DNA from: Hathewaya limosa
GTDB lineage: Bacteria; Bacillota; Clostridia; Clostridiales; Clostridiaceae
Reading direction: 5' to 3'
Assembly (NCBI RefSeq): GCF_030815255.1
Contig: NZ_JAUSWN010000006.1
Span: 1 to 64,000 of the forward strand
DNA: 64,000 nucleotides
This document shows positions 1-8,260 of the stretch, in pieces; the first letter of the stretch is position 1; the number at the start of each line of letters is the position of its first letter. A program made the position numbers and the translations under genes. The notes below the pieces were generated by a model. The model made no database searches. It saw only the letters and a program-made list of their open reading frames with translations, and was not told the origin of the DNA.

Positions 1-81
1 ATAAGTTACTAAATTTTTAAGTTTATATTTTTCAATTACTTGTTTAATAACAATAAATTTTTCTCTAGATAATAATTTTAT
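1..81 (-). CDS. IS3-family transposase OrfB, N-terminal fragment cut by window edge
   Basis: In the -1 frame relative to OrfA the minus strand from 81 leftward is open and reads I-K-L-L-S-R-E-K-F and then IVIKQVIEKYKLKNLVTY. This matches the beginning of IS3 OrfB integrases before the DDE domain. There is no ATG with a ribosome binding site, which fits expression as an OrfA-OrfB fusion by -1 slippage on the A-rich run at 81-89. The catalytic DDE residues are outside the window, so I cannot say whether the transposase is intact. Confidence 0.7.
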   Translation of the reverse strand, partial: MKLLSREKFIVIKQVIEKYKLKNLVTY

Positions 82-503
82 TTTTTCTTTAACACTCTCC
101 TTTCTAACATATCTAACTTTTTTAATAATTCATTTTCAGCTTGAAGCAACTCAACTTTAGCCTCGAGACGAGCATATTTTTCTGCTAAAGATAATTCTTT
201 TTCACTTGGTCTGCCAGTATTAAGTCTTCTAGTATCTTGAAGCGCAATGGCTCCGCCGTTTTTATAAGAACTTCTCCATCTTTTGCCCGCTGATCCTACT
301 CTTTGCATACCTAAAATTTCTATATCAAATCCACATTCTTCGAATATTTGTCTCGGAAATTTACCCAATTCATTTTCTGTTATAAAAATTTTCTTAAACT
401 CATCAGTATAAGTAATTCCTTTTGAACTTACTTTCTTAACATACTTATTTTCAGATAAGATTTTAACTTCGTCTTTAGTAAATAATTTTTTACTCATTTT
501 CAT
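78..503 (-). CDS. IS3-family transposase OrfA (DNA-binding, frameshift donor)
   Basis: About 141 residues. IS3 OrfA proteins bind the element ends through an N-terminal helix-turn-helix and are fused to OrfB by ribosomal frameshifting to make the active transposase. The middle of the protein (IESSARW-like region, here VGSAGKRWRSSYKNGG, then GRPSEKELS) and the C-terminal heptad-rich segment (YARLEAKVELLQAENELLKK) match the layout of the clostridial IS3 OrfA proteins I know. The ORF could begin at 542, but the ATG at 503 has a GTGAGG site eight bases upstream, so I start there. It ends with three Lys codons (AAG AAA AAA TAA), a plausible slippery run. Confidence 0.85.
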   Translation of the reverse strand: MKMSKKLFTKDEVKILSENKYVKKVSSKGITYTDEFKKIFITENELGKFPRQIFEECGFDIEILGMQRVGSAGKRWRSSYKNGGAIALQDTRRLNTGRPSEKELSLAEKYARLEAKVELLQAENELLKKLDMLERRVLKKK

Positions 504-542
504 AACCTCACGTTTAAAAAATTCTTTTATTCTATTATACAT

Positions 543-590
543 AAAAAAATCCTATGAAATAGACTTTTTTTAAATTGTCTACTTCATAGG
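543..590 (-). terminator. Hairpin plus U-tract at the IS end, downstream of gltX
   Basis: On the minus strand, CCTATGAAGTAGAC and GTCTATTTCATAGG form a 14-bp stem (577-590 with 551-564) with one mismatch. A run of seven T follows at 549-543. It is the only terminator-like structure after gltX and overlaps the inferred IS terminal repeat. It could stop gltX transcription before it enters orfA. Confidence 0.65.
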
Positions 591-630
591 ATACATTTTA
601 CTAATTAAAGAAAGGGGTTTTTTATTTAAA

Positions 631-2082
631 TTAATTAATTTTTAATTTATCTATACCTGTTTTAATTCTAGCTAAGCTTTCTTCTTTACCTAAAATATAA
701 GCAAGTTCAAAAGCACCACCAGGAGTCATACCTTTTCCTGATAAAGCAGTTCTTAAAGGCCATAACATTTGACCATTTTTAATTCCTAGTTCTTTTACGA
801 AACCTAAAACAACTTCTTCTAAAGTTTCTATAGTCCAATCTTCTATTCCTTCTAATATAGGAAGAACCTTTATAAGATTTTCTAAAGCAACCTCAGGATT
901 TGTTTTCATTTTTTTATGAGTATAAAGATCTATATCATATTGTGGTAATTCATTAATAAAATCTATTTTTTCTGGTATTTGAGTTAATTGCTCTAATCTT
1001 GATTGAAGAAGTTCACTAACGTATTCAAGGTTTATTCCATCTTTTAAATCTTTATAATATGGTAAAGCTAATTTATGGAATTCTTCTTTAGGAAGATTTT
1101 TAATATATTCACCATTCATCCATTTAAATTTAGTCATGTCAAATACAGCAGGAGCTTTATTAATATGTGTATAGTTAAATGCCTTAACTAATTCTTCTAA
1201 AGAGAAAATTTCTTTATTTTCTTCAGGACTCCAACCAAGTAAAGCAACAAAGTTTATTATAGCTTCAGTTAAGAAACCTTGTTCTAATAAATCTTCGTAT
1301 GAAGAGTGACCGCTTCTTTTACTTAATTTTTGATGTTCTTCATTAGTAATTAATGGACAATGAACGTATGTTGGGATTTCCCAACCAAATGCTTCATATA
1401 ATCTGTTATACTTTGGTGTAGAAGATAAATATTCATTACCTCTAACAACATGAGTTATTTCCATTAGATGGTCATCAATAACATTAGCAAAGTTATATGT
1501 AGGTAGTCCATCAGATTTTATTAAAATCATATCATCTAATTCAGAGTTATCAAAAGTAATATCTCCATATATTTCATCATGGAAAGTAGTTGTGCCTTCT
1601 ATAGGATTATTTTGTCTTATAACATAAGGAACTCCATTTTTTAAGTTTTCTTCTACTTCTTCTTTTGAAAGATTTACACAATGTTTATCATATCTGAATT
1701 GTTCTTTTTTTTCTTCACAATCAGTTCTTAAACCATCTAATCTTTCCTTGCTGCAGAAACAATAGTAAGCTTTTCCTTCTTCAACTAATTGTTTAGCATA
1801 TTTTATATAAATATCTCTTCTTTCGCTTTGAACATATGGACCATAACCTTTATCTTTATCAGGACCTTCGTCATGAATTAAGCCTGTTTTAGCTAAAGTT
1901 CTATAGATAATATCTACAGCTCCTTCAACAAATCTTTCTTGGTCTGTATCCTCAATTCTTAATAGAAAATCTCCATCTTCATGTTTTGCTATTAAATAAG
2001 CATATAGTGCTGTTCTCAAGTTACCAACATGCATTCTTCCAGTTGGACTTGGAGCAAATCTAGTTCTTACTTTTTTACACAT
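631..2082 (-). CDS. gltX: Glutamyl-tRNA synthetase
   Basis: Class I aminoacyl-tRNA synthetase that charges tRNA with glutamate in the cytoplasm. The N-terminal Rossmann fold carries the HIGH-type signature PSPTGRMHVGN (about residues 9-19) and the KMSKS-type signature KLSKR near residue 252. Cysteines in the YYCFCS stretch near residue 108 resemble the zinc site of bacterial GluRS. At about 483 residues it has the full family length. The ORF extends to a GTG at 2091, but AGGAG lies eight bases before the ATG at 2082, so the protein starts MCKKVRTRF. It is a single-gene unit, and no T-box leader is visible upstream. Whether it also charges tRNA-Gln cannot be told from sequence by eye. Confidence 0.97.
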   Translation of the reverse strand: MCKKVRTRFAPSPTGRMHVGNLRTALYAYLIAKHEDGDFLLRIEDTDQERFVEGAVDIIYRTLAKTGLIHDEGPDKDKGYGPYVQSERRDIYIKYAKQLVEEGKAYYCFCSKERLDGLRTDCEEKKEQFRYDKHCVNLSKEEVEENLKNGVPYVIRQNNPIEGTTTFHDEIYGDITFDNSELDDMILIKSDGLPTYNFANVIDDHLMEITHVVRGNEYLSSTPKYNRLYEAFGWEIPTYVHCPLITNEEHQKLSKRSGHSSYEDLLEQGFLTEAIINFVALLGWSPEENKEIFSLEELVKAFNYTHINKAPAVFDMTKFKWMNGEYIKNLPKEEFHKLALPYYKDLKDGINLEYVSELLQSRLEQLTQIPEKIDFINELPQYDIDLYTHKKMKTNPEVALENLIKVLPILEGIEDWTIETLEEVVLGFVKELGIKNGQMLWPLRTALSGKGMTPGGAFELAYILGKEESLARIKTGIDKLKIN

Positions 2083-2326
2083 AGCTTTCACTCCTATTTA
2101 AGTTTATTTATATTTAGTCTTATTTTAATGTTAATTTGTAAAAGTCCAAAATTTACATAATAACATAATAGTATAATAAATATTTAATGTCAAGGCAAGT
2201 AGAATTTATACATTTATAAGCTTATTGTATATATAAATGATTAATTATATAATAGAATATGAAAATATTTAATATAATTAAAACCAATAATATAATTAAA
2301 AATATTAATGAAAATTTGAGGTGCTT

Positions 2327-2938
2327 ATGAAAAGGTTAAATAAAGAGTTTTTTAAAAAATCATCTATGGAAGTAGGTAGGGAGCTTTTAGGAAAATATTT
2401 AGTACATAACACTTCTAGAGGAAAAATAATAGGTAAAATTGTAGAATTGGAAGTTTACGGTGGAATAATAGATAAAGCTGCTCATTCTTATAATGGAAGA
2501 AGGACTAATAGAACTGAGGTCATGTATAGTGAGGGTGGGGTATGTTATGTTTATTTAATATATGGAATGTATAATTGTCTAAATTTTGTATGTTCGGAAA
2601 AAGATAATCCAGAGGCTATTCTTATTAGAGCAATAGAGCCTATTGAGAATATGGAACTTATGTGTGAAAATAGATATAATAAGCCTTTAAAGGAATGTAG
2701 TAAAAAACAATTGATTAATTTAACTAATGGGCCAGGAAAGCTTTGTAAGGCATTAAATATAGATAGAAGCTTAAATGGAGAATCTTTAGAAAATGATACT
2801 ATATATGTATTTGAAGAGAAACACGAAAGTTTTGAGATTGTGGAAACAACTCGGATAGGGATAGGATATGCAGAAGAGGCACAAGATTATCTTTGGCGTT
2901 TTTATATAAAAGATAATCCTTATGTATCTAAAAAATAA
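2327..2938 (+). CDS. mpg: 3-methyladenine DNA glycosylase (AAG/Mpg family)
   Basis: Base-excision repair enzyme that removes alkylated purines such as 3-methyladenine and hypoxanthine from DNA. The 203-residue protein has the family signatures: GRELLGKYLV near the N-terminus, IVELEVYGG, AAHSYNGRRTNRTEVMY, CYVYLIYGMYNCLNFV (containing the Tyr and Asn-rich strand of the active site), and LTNGPGKLCKAL. The ORF begins at a GTG at 2321, but GAGGTG (2318-2323) serves as the ribosome binding site for the ATG at 2327. It is probably the first gene of a short operon with the metallo-hydrolase and the GerMN lipoprotein, which ends at the terminator at 4584-4622. Confidence 0.95.
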   Translation: MKRLNKEFFKKSSMEVGRELLGKYLVHNTSRGKIIGKIVELEVYGGIIDKAAHSYNGRRTNRTEVMYSEGGVCYVYLIYGMYNCLNFVCSEKDNPEAILIRAIEPIENMELMCENRYNKPLKECSKKQLINLTNGPGKLCKALNIDRSLNGESLENDTIYVFEEKHESFEIVETTRIGIGYAEEAQDYLWRFYIKDNPYVSKK

Positions 2939-2974
2939 ATAATTATATTAAGAGAATAGGATGTGTTTTAGGGT

Positions 2975-3865
2975 ATGGAATTAAAAAAAATTAATGGAAA
3001 TACAGGTGTAATATTAGCACCAACTAATATAGGGGTGTACACTTTTAAAAGTAAACAATGTATAATTATAGATACGGGTATAGGAAATACCTTTGCAAGA
3101 AGAATAGAATCTACTTTAGATGAACAAGGTATTAAACCTAAATACATAATAAATACGCATCATCATAGTGATCACACAGGTGGAAATAAATATTTTAAGG
3201 ATAATTATCCAGGAGTTCAAGTATATACCACAGAAACTTGTAAAGTATTTTTGGAAAATCCTCACTTAGGGTCTGTGATTTTATATGGAGGATATCCTAT
3301 AAAAGAAGTATTAGGAAAACCTATTTGTACACAAGTTGATTCAGTGCTGCAAGAAGGAGTTATAAAGATTAATGATGAGAAGTTTCAAATTTTAGAGTTA
3401 AAGGGACATGCAGAAGATGGCATAGGTATTGTAACACCAGATAGGGTATGTTTCTTAGGGGATAGCTTATTTAGTCATGATATCTTAGAAAAATATTCTT
3501 TTCCATTTTTATTTAATATAGATGATACTTATAAAACATTAAAAAAGATAAAGGAAATAGACGCAGATTATTTTGTTTTAGGACATGATAAGGATGTATT
3601 GGATAAAGAAAAATTTTTAAAACTTATAGATTCTAATGAAGAAAATTTAAAAAATTACGAAGAACAAATAATAGAGTTATTAGCACAACCTGCTACAAAG
3701 GAGGACTTATTACAAAATATAAGTATACTAAATGATTTACCTTTAAATGTTAAGCAATATTTTTTGAATATGTGTACAATATCTGGATTTTTAGCTTATC
3801 TTGAGGAGAAAGAAATTATTAAATGTTCTCTAGAAGAGGGTAAAATTTATTATTATGTAGGTTAG
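2975..3865 (+). CDS. Metallo-beta-lactamase-fold hydrolase
   Basis: A 296-residue MBL-fold metal hydrolase. The dinuclear metal-site motif THHHSDHTGG is at residues 61-70 (His62, His64, Asp66, His67), followed by His145 in LKGHAEDG, Asp163 in FLGDSLF and His204 in VLGHD. This set is complete, so the enzyme should be active. There is no signal peptide. The C-terminal 90 residues (helical, after about residue 205) resemble the winged-helix-like tail of LACTB2-type MBL proteins. Substrate is unknown: glyoxalase II-like thioesterase, nuclease and lactonase are all possible. It is 36 bp after the glycosylase and 34 bp before the GerMN gene. Confidence 0.88.
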   Translation: MELKKINGNTGVILAPTNIGVYTFKSKQCIIIDTGIGNTFARRIESTLDEQGIKPKYIINTHHHSDHTGGNKYFKDNYPGVQVYTTETCKVFLENPHLGSVILYGGYPIKEVLGKPICTQVDSVLQEGVIKINDEKFQILELKGHAEDGIGIVTPDRVCFLGDSLFSHDILEKYSFPFLFNIDDTYKTLKKIKEIDADYFVLGHDKDVLDKEKFLKLIDSNEENLKNYEEQIIELLAQPATKEDLLQNISILNDLPLNVKQYFLNMCTISGFLAYLEEKEIIKCSLEEGKIYYYVG

Positions 3866-3899
3866 AATATTATTATTCTATTATTAGGAGGAAAAAAAT

Positions 3900-4550
3900 A
3901 TGAACAAAAAATTGAAAAGACTTTTAGGTGTAATACTTGCTATGACTTTTTCATTTTCACTAATTGCTTGTTCAAATAGCAATACAGGGGAAAAAAATAA
4001 AAAAGAGGTTAAAAAAGTAGAAGCGATGTCAAAAGAAAACAAAGAAATTAAAAATGATACTAATAAAGAGTTTGAAGAAAAGGATGCTGAAAAGAATCTT
4101 AATAAAAAAGAAATAGAAGAAAAGAAAAATAATCAGGTAAACGATAAACAGTATAAGCTTTATTTTGCGGATGAACAATGTGAAAAATTAGTTGCGGAGG
4201 AAAGAATCATTGATGATGCAACACCTAAAAAAGTATTGGAGGAACTTTTAAAAGGACCTAAAACCAAAAATCTTTTTCCAAGTATTAATACAGATATAAA
4301 AATAAATACTGTAACTATTAAAGATAATGTTGCTACTGTTGATTTTGATGAAAGCGTTTTAGGAAGGATTGCAGGAAGTACAGGTGAATCTTTAGCTATG
4401 TATGGTATTTCAAATACATTCATATTAAATAAACAATTGAATGTAGAAAAGGTAGCATTTACTTTAAATAATAAACCCATGGAAAGTTTGGGTGGACATG
4501 TTATTTTAGAAGGGCCTATAGGAGCTAATGAATCTCTTATAAAGAAATAA
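3900..4550 (+). CDS. GerMN-domain lipoprotein
   Basis: A 216-residue exported lipoprotein. Residues 1-23 form a type II signal peptide with the lipobox LIAC (Cys24). A Lys/Glu-rich linker runs to about residue 85. A GerMN domain follows (KLYFADEQCEKLV, then PKKVLEELLKGPKTKNLFPSI, and IKDNVATVDFDESV). GerMN domains occur in spore and cell-envelope proteins such as GerM of Bacillus, where they assist sporulation and germination. That role is inferred here from the family. GGAGG at 3887-3891 supports the start. It is the last gene before a bidirectional terminator shared with the convergent carboxypeptidase gene. Confidence 0.88.
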   Translation: MNKKLKRLLGVILAMTFSFSLIACSNSNTGEKNKKEVKKVEAMSKENKEIKNDTNKEFEEKDAEKNLNKKEIEEKKNNQVNDKQYKLYFADEQCEKLVAEERIIDDATPKKVLEELLKGPKTKNLFPSINTDIKINTVTIKDNVATVDFDESVLGRIAGSTGESLAMYGISNTFILNKQLNVEKVAFTLNNKPMESLGGHVILEGPIGANESLIKK

Positions 4551-4583
4551 TATAAGGTTATAGGTAAATTAGAAAATTATAAT

Positions 4584-4622
4584 AAAAAAGATCTATAAAT
4601 AATAAATTTATAGATCTTTTTT
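4584..4622. terminator. Bidirectional terminator
   Basis: An 11-bp perfect stem (GATCTATAAAT with ATTTATAGATC) is flanked by six A on the left and six T on the right. It therefore works for both the rightward GerMN operon and the leftward carboxypeptidase gene. Confidence 0.92.
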
Positions 4623-4626
4623 GCTA

Positions 4627-5868
4627 TTAATAAAATTTCTTTGAATGTTTTTTAATAGTATTAACTAATAAAACTATACCTAAGATTATTAGTATTAAAA
4701 CTACTAAAATTCCTGTATATATTAGAATATTATCTTTAAGTATTTGTGTTTTTGAAACTTTTGAATATAATTCATATTCTTGTTTAGAATCTTTTTGAGT
4801 TACTATTAATTTTCCAATAGCTTTATCTTGAGATAGTTTCCAAGCACTTACATTATTTAACTTGTACTCTTTTTCAGGTTTCAAATCGTTTTTATAGTAT
4901 GTAACATCTTTTTTTACATCTACAGGAACTTCTAAAGTTTTTGTAGGTCCTATTATAGGTAAAACCTTATAAGGAATTTTTAAAGATGTAACAGAAGAAT
5001 TGTTTTTTACAAGGACATCTTTTTTCACATTGTAACTATAATCCATAAGCTTTTCCATGTCTTCAAAAACTATGGTGTCTTTTGGGTAGTTATATTCAGA
5101 ATTCATAACTACACCAACCATGTGTCTTCCATTTCTCTCATATAAAGCTACTAAACATCTACCAGCTTTGTTTGTATAACCAGTTTTACCAGCTATACAA
5201 CCATTTTTGCCCACTAACTTATTTCTATTGTCTAAAAGTGCTTTATTTCCATTTTGAAAATTAACCTCACTTTGTTTTTTAGACATTGATTCTAATACCC
5301 AAGCATTGTTATATGAAGCTTCAGCTAATTTTGTTAAATCATAAGCTGTAGTATAGTGATCATTTGTATTATCATCTAATCCGTTAGGTGTAATAAAATG
5401 AGAATTGGTCATTTTAAGTTCTTTTGCTTTATCATTCATAAGTTTTTCAAAACCTTTTTGACCTCCACCTACATTATCTGCAATCATATATGCAATATCA
5501 TTACCAGAAAAAAGAAGTAACGCATCCATAGCGTTTTCAGCACTTATTTCATCTCCAACCTTAACGGGATGAACATTCAATCTGTATGAAAAAGGAGGCT
5601 GTTTAAATGCTGAATCTGTATATTTTAAATTATCAGTTTTAGTTTTCTTTTCAGCAAAAACCAAAGCCGTAAGCATCTTTGTTATAGATGCAGGATAAAC
5701 TTTTTGATCAATGTTTCTAGTATATATAACTTCTTTAGTATCTAAATCGTAAGAAATAGCGGCTCTGCCTTTTAAGTTAGGTAATTTTGTTTCTGATGCA
5801 AATACTTGGGATGTAGTAGTAAAACAAAGAGTTAGTGTTAATAATAGTGCAGAAATTTTTTTCCTCAA
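4627..5868 (-). CDS. D-alanyl-D-alanine carboxypeptidase (penicillin-binding protein, S11 family)
   Basis: Low-molecular-mass PBP that trims the terminal D-Ala from peptidoglycan stem peptides outside the membrane. All three active-site motifs are present: S61-I-T-K64, S121-G-N123 and K228-T-G. Residues 1-24 form a signal peptide ending near VFAS, and a C-terminal transmembrane segment (about 384-406) followed by KKHSKKFY anchors the protein. The middle domain after residue 290 matches the PBP5 C-terminal domain. The open frame extends to 5925, but GGAGAG lies seven bases before the TTG at 5868, giving the clean signal peptide MRKKISALLL, so TTG is chosen. This could be a vegetative DacA or a sporulation DacF type, and I cannot separate them. 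Confidence 0.93.
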   Translation of the reverse strand: MRKKISALLLTLTLCFTTTSQVFASETKLPNLKGRAAISYDLDTKEVIYTRNIDQKVYPASITKMLTALVFAEKKTKTDNLKYTDSAFKQPPFSYRLNVHPVKVGDEISAENAMDALLLFSGNDIAYMIADNVGGGQKGFEKLMNDKAKELKMTNSHFITPNGLDDNTNDHYTTAYDLTKLAEASYNNAWVLESMSKKQSEVNFQNGNKALLDNRNKLVGKNGCIAGKTGYTNKAGRCLVALYERNGRHMVGVVMNSEYNYPKDTIVFEDMEKLMDYSYNVKKDVLVKNNSSVTSLKIPYKVLPIIGPTKTLEVPVDVKKDVTYYKNDLKPEKEYKLNNVSAWKLSQDKAIGKLIVTQKDSKQEYELYSKVSKTQILKDNILIYTGILVVLILIILGIVLLVNTIKKHSKKFY

Positions 5869-5985
5869 TTTACATCTCTCCATTTTTTTAATTTTTAAAC
5901 ATAAATAGTATATCACTATAGACATAATATAACAAGGCTTTTAGTGAGGTAAGTACGGGCTCAAAAGTTTACAAAATGGATATAT

Positions 5986-6015
5986 TTTTTATAAAATGTA
6001 TGCATTTTATAAAAA
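5986..6015. promoter_or_regulatory. Perfect 13-bp-arm palindrome, candidate operator
   Basis: TTTTTATAAAATG, a 4-bp spacer TATG, and CATTTTATAAAAA form a perfect inverted repeat. It lies between two divergent genes, just upstream of a TATAAT (6022-6027) that suits the gene at 6118. It would cover the -35 position of that promoter. The binding protein is unknown. Confidence 0.5.
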
Positions 6016-6117
6016 TAATGATATAATAATTAAAATGAAATAAAATTCAAAAAAATAAAAATATATTTCATAATAACATAATCAATTTAGATATGTTGAA
6101 AGGAATGAGGTGTTACT

Positions 6118-6330
6118 ATGTCACGATGCCCATTTTTATCAACTTCTAAAGAAGAAGTTGGTTGTTTTAAGGAGTGCTGTTTTTATGAAGGAAGTAAGGG
6201 AGAGAAGTGTCCTTTTAAACAACTTGATCCAATTAAAAAGTTTAGGTTAAAGGGTCTAGATGAATATGATTTGTTAAATCATAAAGATAATGAAGTAGAA
6301 TTTTTAAGTTTTCATATGTGGAAAAAGTAG
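6118..6330 (+). CDS. Small Cys-rich protein, unknown function
   Basis: A 70-residue soluble protein with five cysteines in the N-terminal half (Cys4, Cys16, Cys20, Cys21, Cys31), arranged as CPF at residue 4, C-x3-CC and then CPF at residue 31. The spacing suggests metal or Fe-S binding, but no named family is recognised. GAGGTG nine bases upstream supports the ATG. It is a single gene with its own terminator at 6342-6387 and lies just after the palindrome at 5986-6015. Confidence 0.75.
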   Translation: MSRCPFLSTSKEEVGCFKECCFYEGSKGEKCPFKQLDPIKKFRLKGLDEYDLLNHKDNEVEFLSFHMWKK

Positions 6331-6341
6331 TTATAGAAATT

Positions 6342-6387
6342 AAAAACGTCTTACTATGGTAAAAATATTACTTGTAAGACGTTTTTT
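6342..6387. terminator. Bidirectional terminator
   Basis: CGTCTTAC (6347-6354) pairs with GTAAGACG (6374-6381). Five A precede the stem and six T follow it. It separates the gene at 6118 from the convergent gene ending at 6410. Confidence 0.88.
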
Positions 6388-6409
6388 GTTATATATTGAG
6401 CATTATTGG

Positions 6410-6760
6410 TTATTGATTTATAGATGATTTACAATTTGATTTACAATTTGAGGAACATTTCTTGCCACAAAAAGAATTATTAGTCATAATAGTTTTAATT
6501 AAGAAAGAATTATTTCTATATACTATAGTAACTTCTTTAATTACTTTCAATAGATCTTCAGAATAAATAATCTGTAAATCATCAATTTTATCCTCTAAAT
6601 CAGTATCTTTTTTTATATCTAATAACAGTTCTACCTTATTTCTACAGCAATGGCCTTTTTTCAATCTAAGATGGGTATATTCAAGATTATCTTTTAAAAG
6701 ACTTAGTATTTTTTCATAAGCCTCCTCAGAAATTCTGATCTTAAGTTTTTCTGTATTCAT
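6410..6760 (-). CDS. Hypothetical protein, possibly HesB/IscA-like, with Cys-rich tail
   Basis: A 116-residue soluble protein. The N-terminal 90 residues (LKIRISEEAYEKILSLL, then LRLKKGHCC, then DDLQIIYSEDLL and VTIVYRNNSFLI) resemble the pattern of HesB/IscA-type folds, but the usual C-terminal CxC of that family is not evident. The last 20 residues carry four cysteines (CGKKCSSNCKSNCK). Metal or Fe-S binding is plausible and not proven. It starts 12 bp after pncB ends, without a clear ribosome binding site, so it is probably translated by coupling to pncB. Confidence 0.65.
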   Translation of the reverse strand: MNTEKLKIRISEEAYEKILSLLKDNLEYTHLRLKKGHCCRNKVELLLDIKKDTDLEDKIDDLQIIYSEDLLKVIKEVTIVYRNNSFLIKTIMTNNSFCGKKCSSNCKSNCKSSINQ

Positions 6761-6772
6761 ATTAATAGAAGT

Positions 6773-8260
6773 TTATTTTATTTCGTTAAACTTATTTGAA
6801 TACTTATGAAGTAGATCATGTTTCAATTCCCATAGTTCCTTAGAAAGATCAACATAATAAGTATGTGGATTTTGAAATCTTAAAACTTCAGGCCAAAACT
6901 TAGATAATTCTTGTTTTACTGTTTGTTTAATTTCACTTACACTAGGATTTTTATATATAAGGTTTCCTTTGTCAAAAATTTTAACCCTTAAATCCTTAAT
7001 ATAGAAATTTGTTAAAGTTTTCTTTTTCCAAGTAAAAATAGGATGGAAAATGGTTAAAGGTTTATTTTCATTTATTTCTTCTTCGTTTAAGCATATTAAA
7101 TCTACTATGGCTTTATCAGTTTTTTTATCAAAGATTCTATAAATCTTTTTAAAACCGGGATTTGTAATTTTTTCTTGATTTTCGCTGATTTTTATTCTTG
7201 CAAATATTTCATTATTTTCATCTTCTACTGCTACTAATTTGTAAACACCACCAAATACAGGTTCTGATCTAGCAGTAATTAAACGTTCTCCAACGCCAAA
7301 ACTATCAATTTTGGCTCCATTATCTAAAACGCTTTTAATTATATATTCATCTAGTGAATTTGAAATAGTTATTTTTGCATCTGTATATCCTGCTTCATCT
7401 AACATTTTTCTAGCTTCTTTTGTAAGATATGTAATATCTCCACTATCTATTCTAATACCTATAGGACGCTTACCTAAAGGTTTCAATACTTCATCAAAAA
7501 CTTTTATAGCATTAGGAAGACCAGACTTTAATACATTATAGGTATCAACTAAAAGTAAACAGTCATCTGGATAAGCTTCAGCCCAAGCCTTAAAAGCACT
7601 ATATTCATCTTCAAATAATTGAACCCAACTATGTGCCATGGTTCCTATAGCAGGAATATTAAACATTTGTTCAGCAATGGTACACGCAGTAGCCGAACAA
7701 CCACCGATTATTGCAGCTCTTGCACCAAAAATAGCACCATCATATCCTTGGGCTCTTCTAGATCCGAACTCCATAACAGGTTTTCCTTTAGCTGCTCTAC
7801 ATATTCTATTTGCTTTTGTAGCAATAAGAGTTTGATGATTTATAGTTAATAAGATCATAGTTTCTACAAATTGTGCCTGTATTATAGGTCCCTTAACTGT
7901 TACTAAAGGTTCACCAGGAAAAACAGGATTTCCTTCAGGAATAGCCCATACATCACATTCAAATTTAAAGTTTTTTAAATATTTAAGAAATTTTTCAGAA
8001 AAAAGTTTTTTTGAACGTAGATATGCTATATCTTTTTCAGTAAAAGTAAGTTCAGACAGATATTCAATTAATTGCTGTACTCCAGCCATTAAACAATATC
8101 CACCACCATCTGGAACTCTTCTAAAGAACATATCAAAATAAGCAATCTTATTACCTACATTGCTATTTAGATATCCATTAGCCATGGTAAGTTCATAGAA
8201 ATCTACTAACATAGTAAGATTTCTCTCACATTCTACATTAAATGTATTATTATATTCCAT
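6773..8260 (-). CDS. pncB: Nicotinate phosphoribosyltransferase
   Basis: Converts nicotinate and PRPP to nicotinate mononucleotide in NAD salvage. The 495-residue protein starts with the family signature LVDFYELTMANGY (about residues 18-30) and contains VMEFGSRRAQG (about 162-171), the phosphorylatable-His region GTMAHSWVQ (His210) and the phosphate-binding segment GIRIDSGD. The length and the extra C-terminal domain fit the long bacterial/eukaryotic NAPRT group. GAGGAG seven bases upstream supports the start. It is the first gene of a two-gene unit with the Cys-rich protein. Confidence 0.96.
   Translation of the reverse strand: MEYNNTFNVECERNLTMLVDFYELTMANGYLNSNVGNKIAYFDMFFRRVPDGGGYCLMAGVQQLIEYLSELTFTEKDIAYLRSKKLFSEKFLKYLKNFKFECDVWAIPEGNPVFPGEPLVTVKGPIIQAQFVETMILLTINHQTLIATKANRICRAAKGKPVMEFGSRRAQGYDGAIFGARAAIIGGCSATACTIAEQMFNIPAIGTMAHSWVQLFEDEYSAFKAWAEAYPDDCLLLVDTYNVLKSGLPNAIKVFDEVLKPLGKRPIGIRIDSGDITYLTKEARKMLDEAGYTDAKITISNSLDEYIIKSVLDNGAKIDSFGVGERLITARSEPVFGGVYKLVAVEDENNEIFARIKISENQEKITNPGFKKIYRIFDKKTDKAIVDLICLNEEEINENKPLTIFHPIFTWKKKTLTNFYIKDLRVKIFDKGNLIYKNPSVSEIKQTVKQELSKFWPEVLRFQNPHTYYVDLSKELWELKHDLLHKYSNKFNEIK

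Larger units (their letters stand above)
1..595 (-). mobile_element. IS3-family insertion sequence, right-hand part only
   Basis: The element runs off the left edge of the window. It is defined by an orfA-type protein (78-503) followed in the -1 frame by the beginning of an IS3-type OrfB transposase. The outer boundary is placed at 595 because the minus strand reads TGTATCCTATGAAGTAGAC from there, starting with the TG usual for IS3-family ends. The other terminal repeat and the target duplication lie outside the window, so the exact end is inferred. The element sits about 35 bp downstream of the gltX stop codon and disrupts no gene here. Confidence 0.8.

Noticed and set aside
2083..2330. T-box leader before gltX
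   Set aside because: No T-box core sequence or antiterminator is visible on the minus strand.
7311..7849. Open frames on the plus strand inside pncB
   Set aside because: They lie antisense to a complete nicotinate phosphoribosyltransferase and have no ribosome binding site or recognisable protein.
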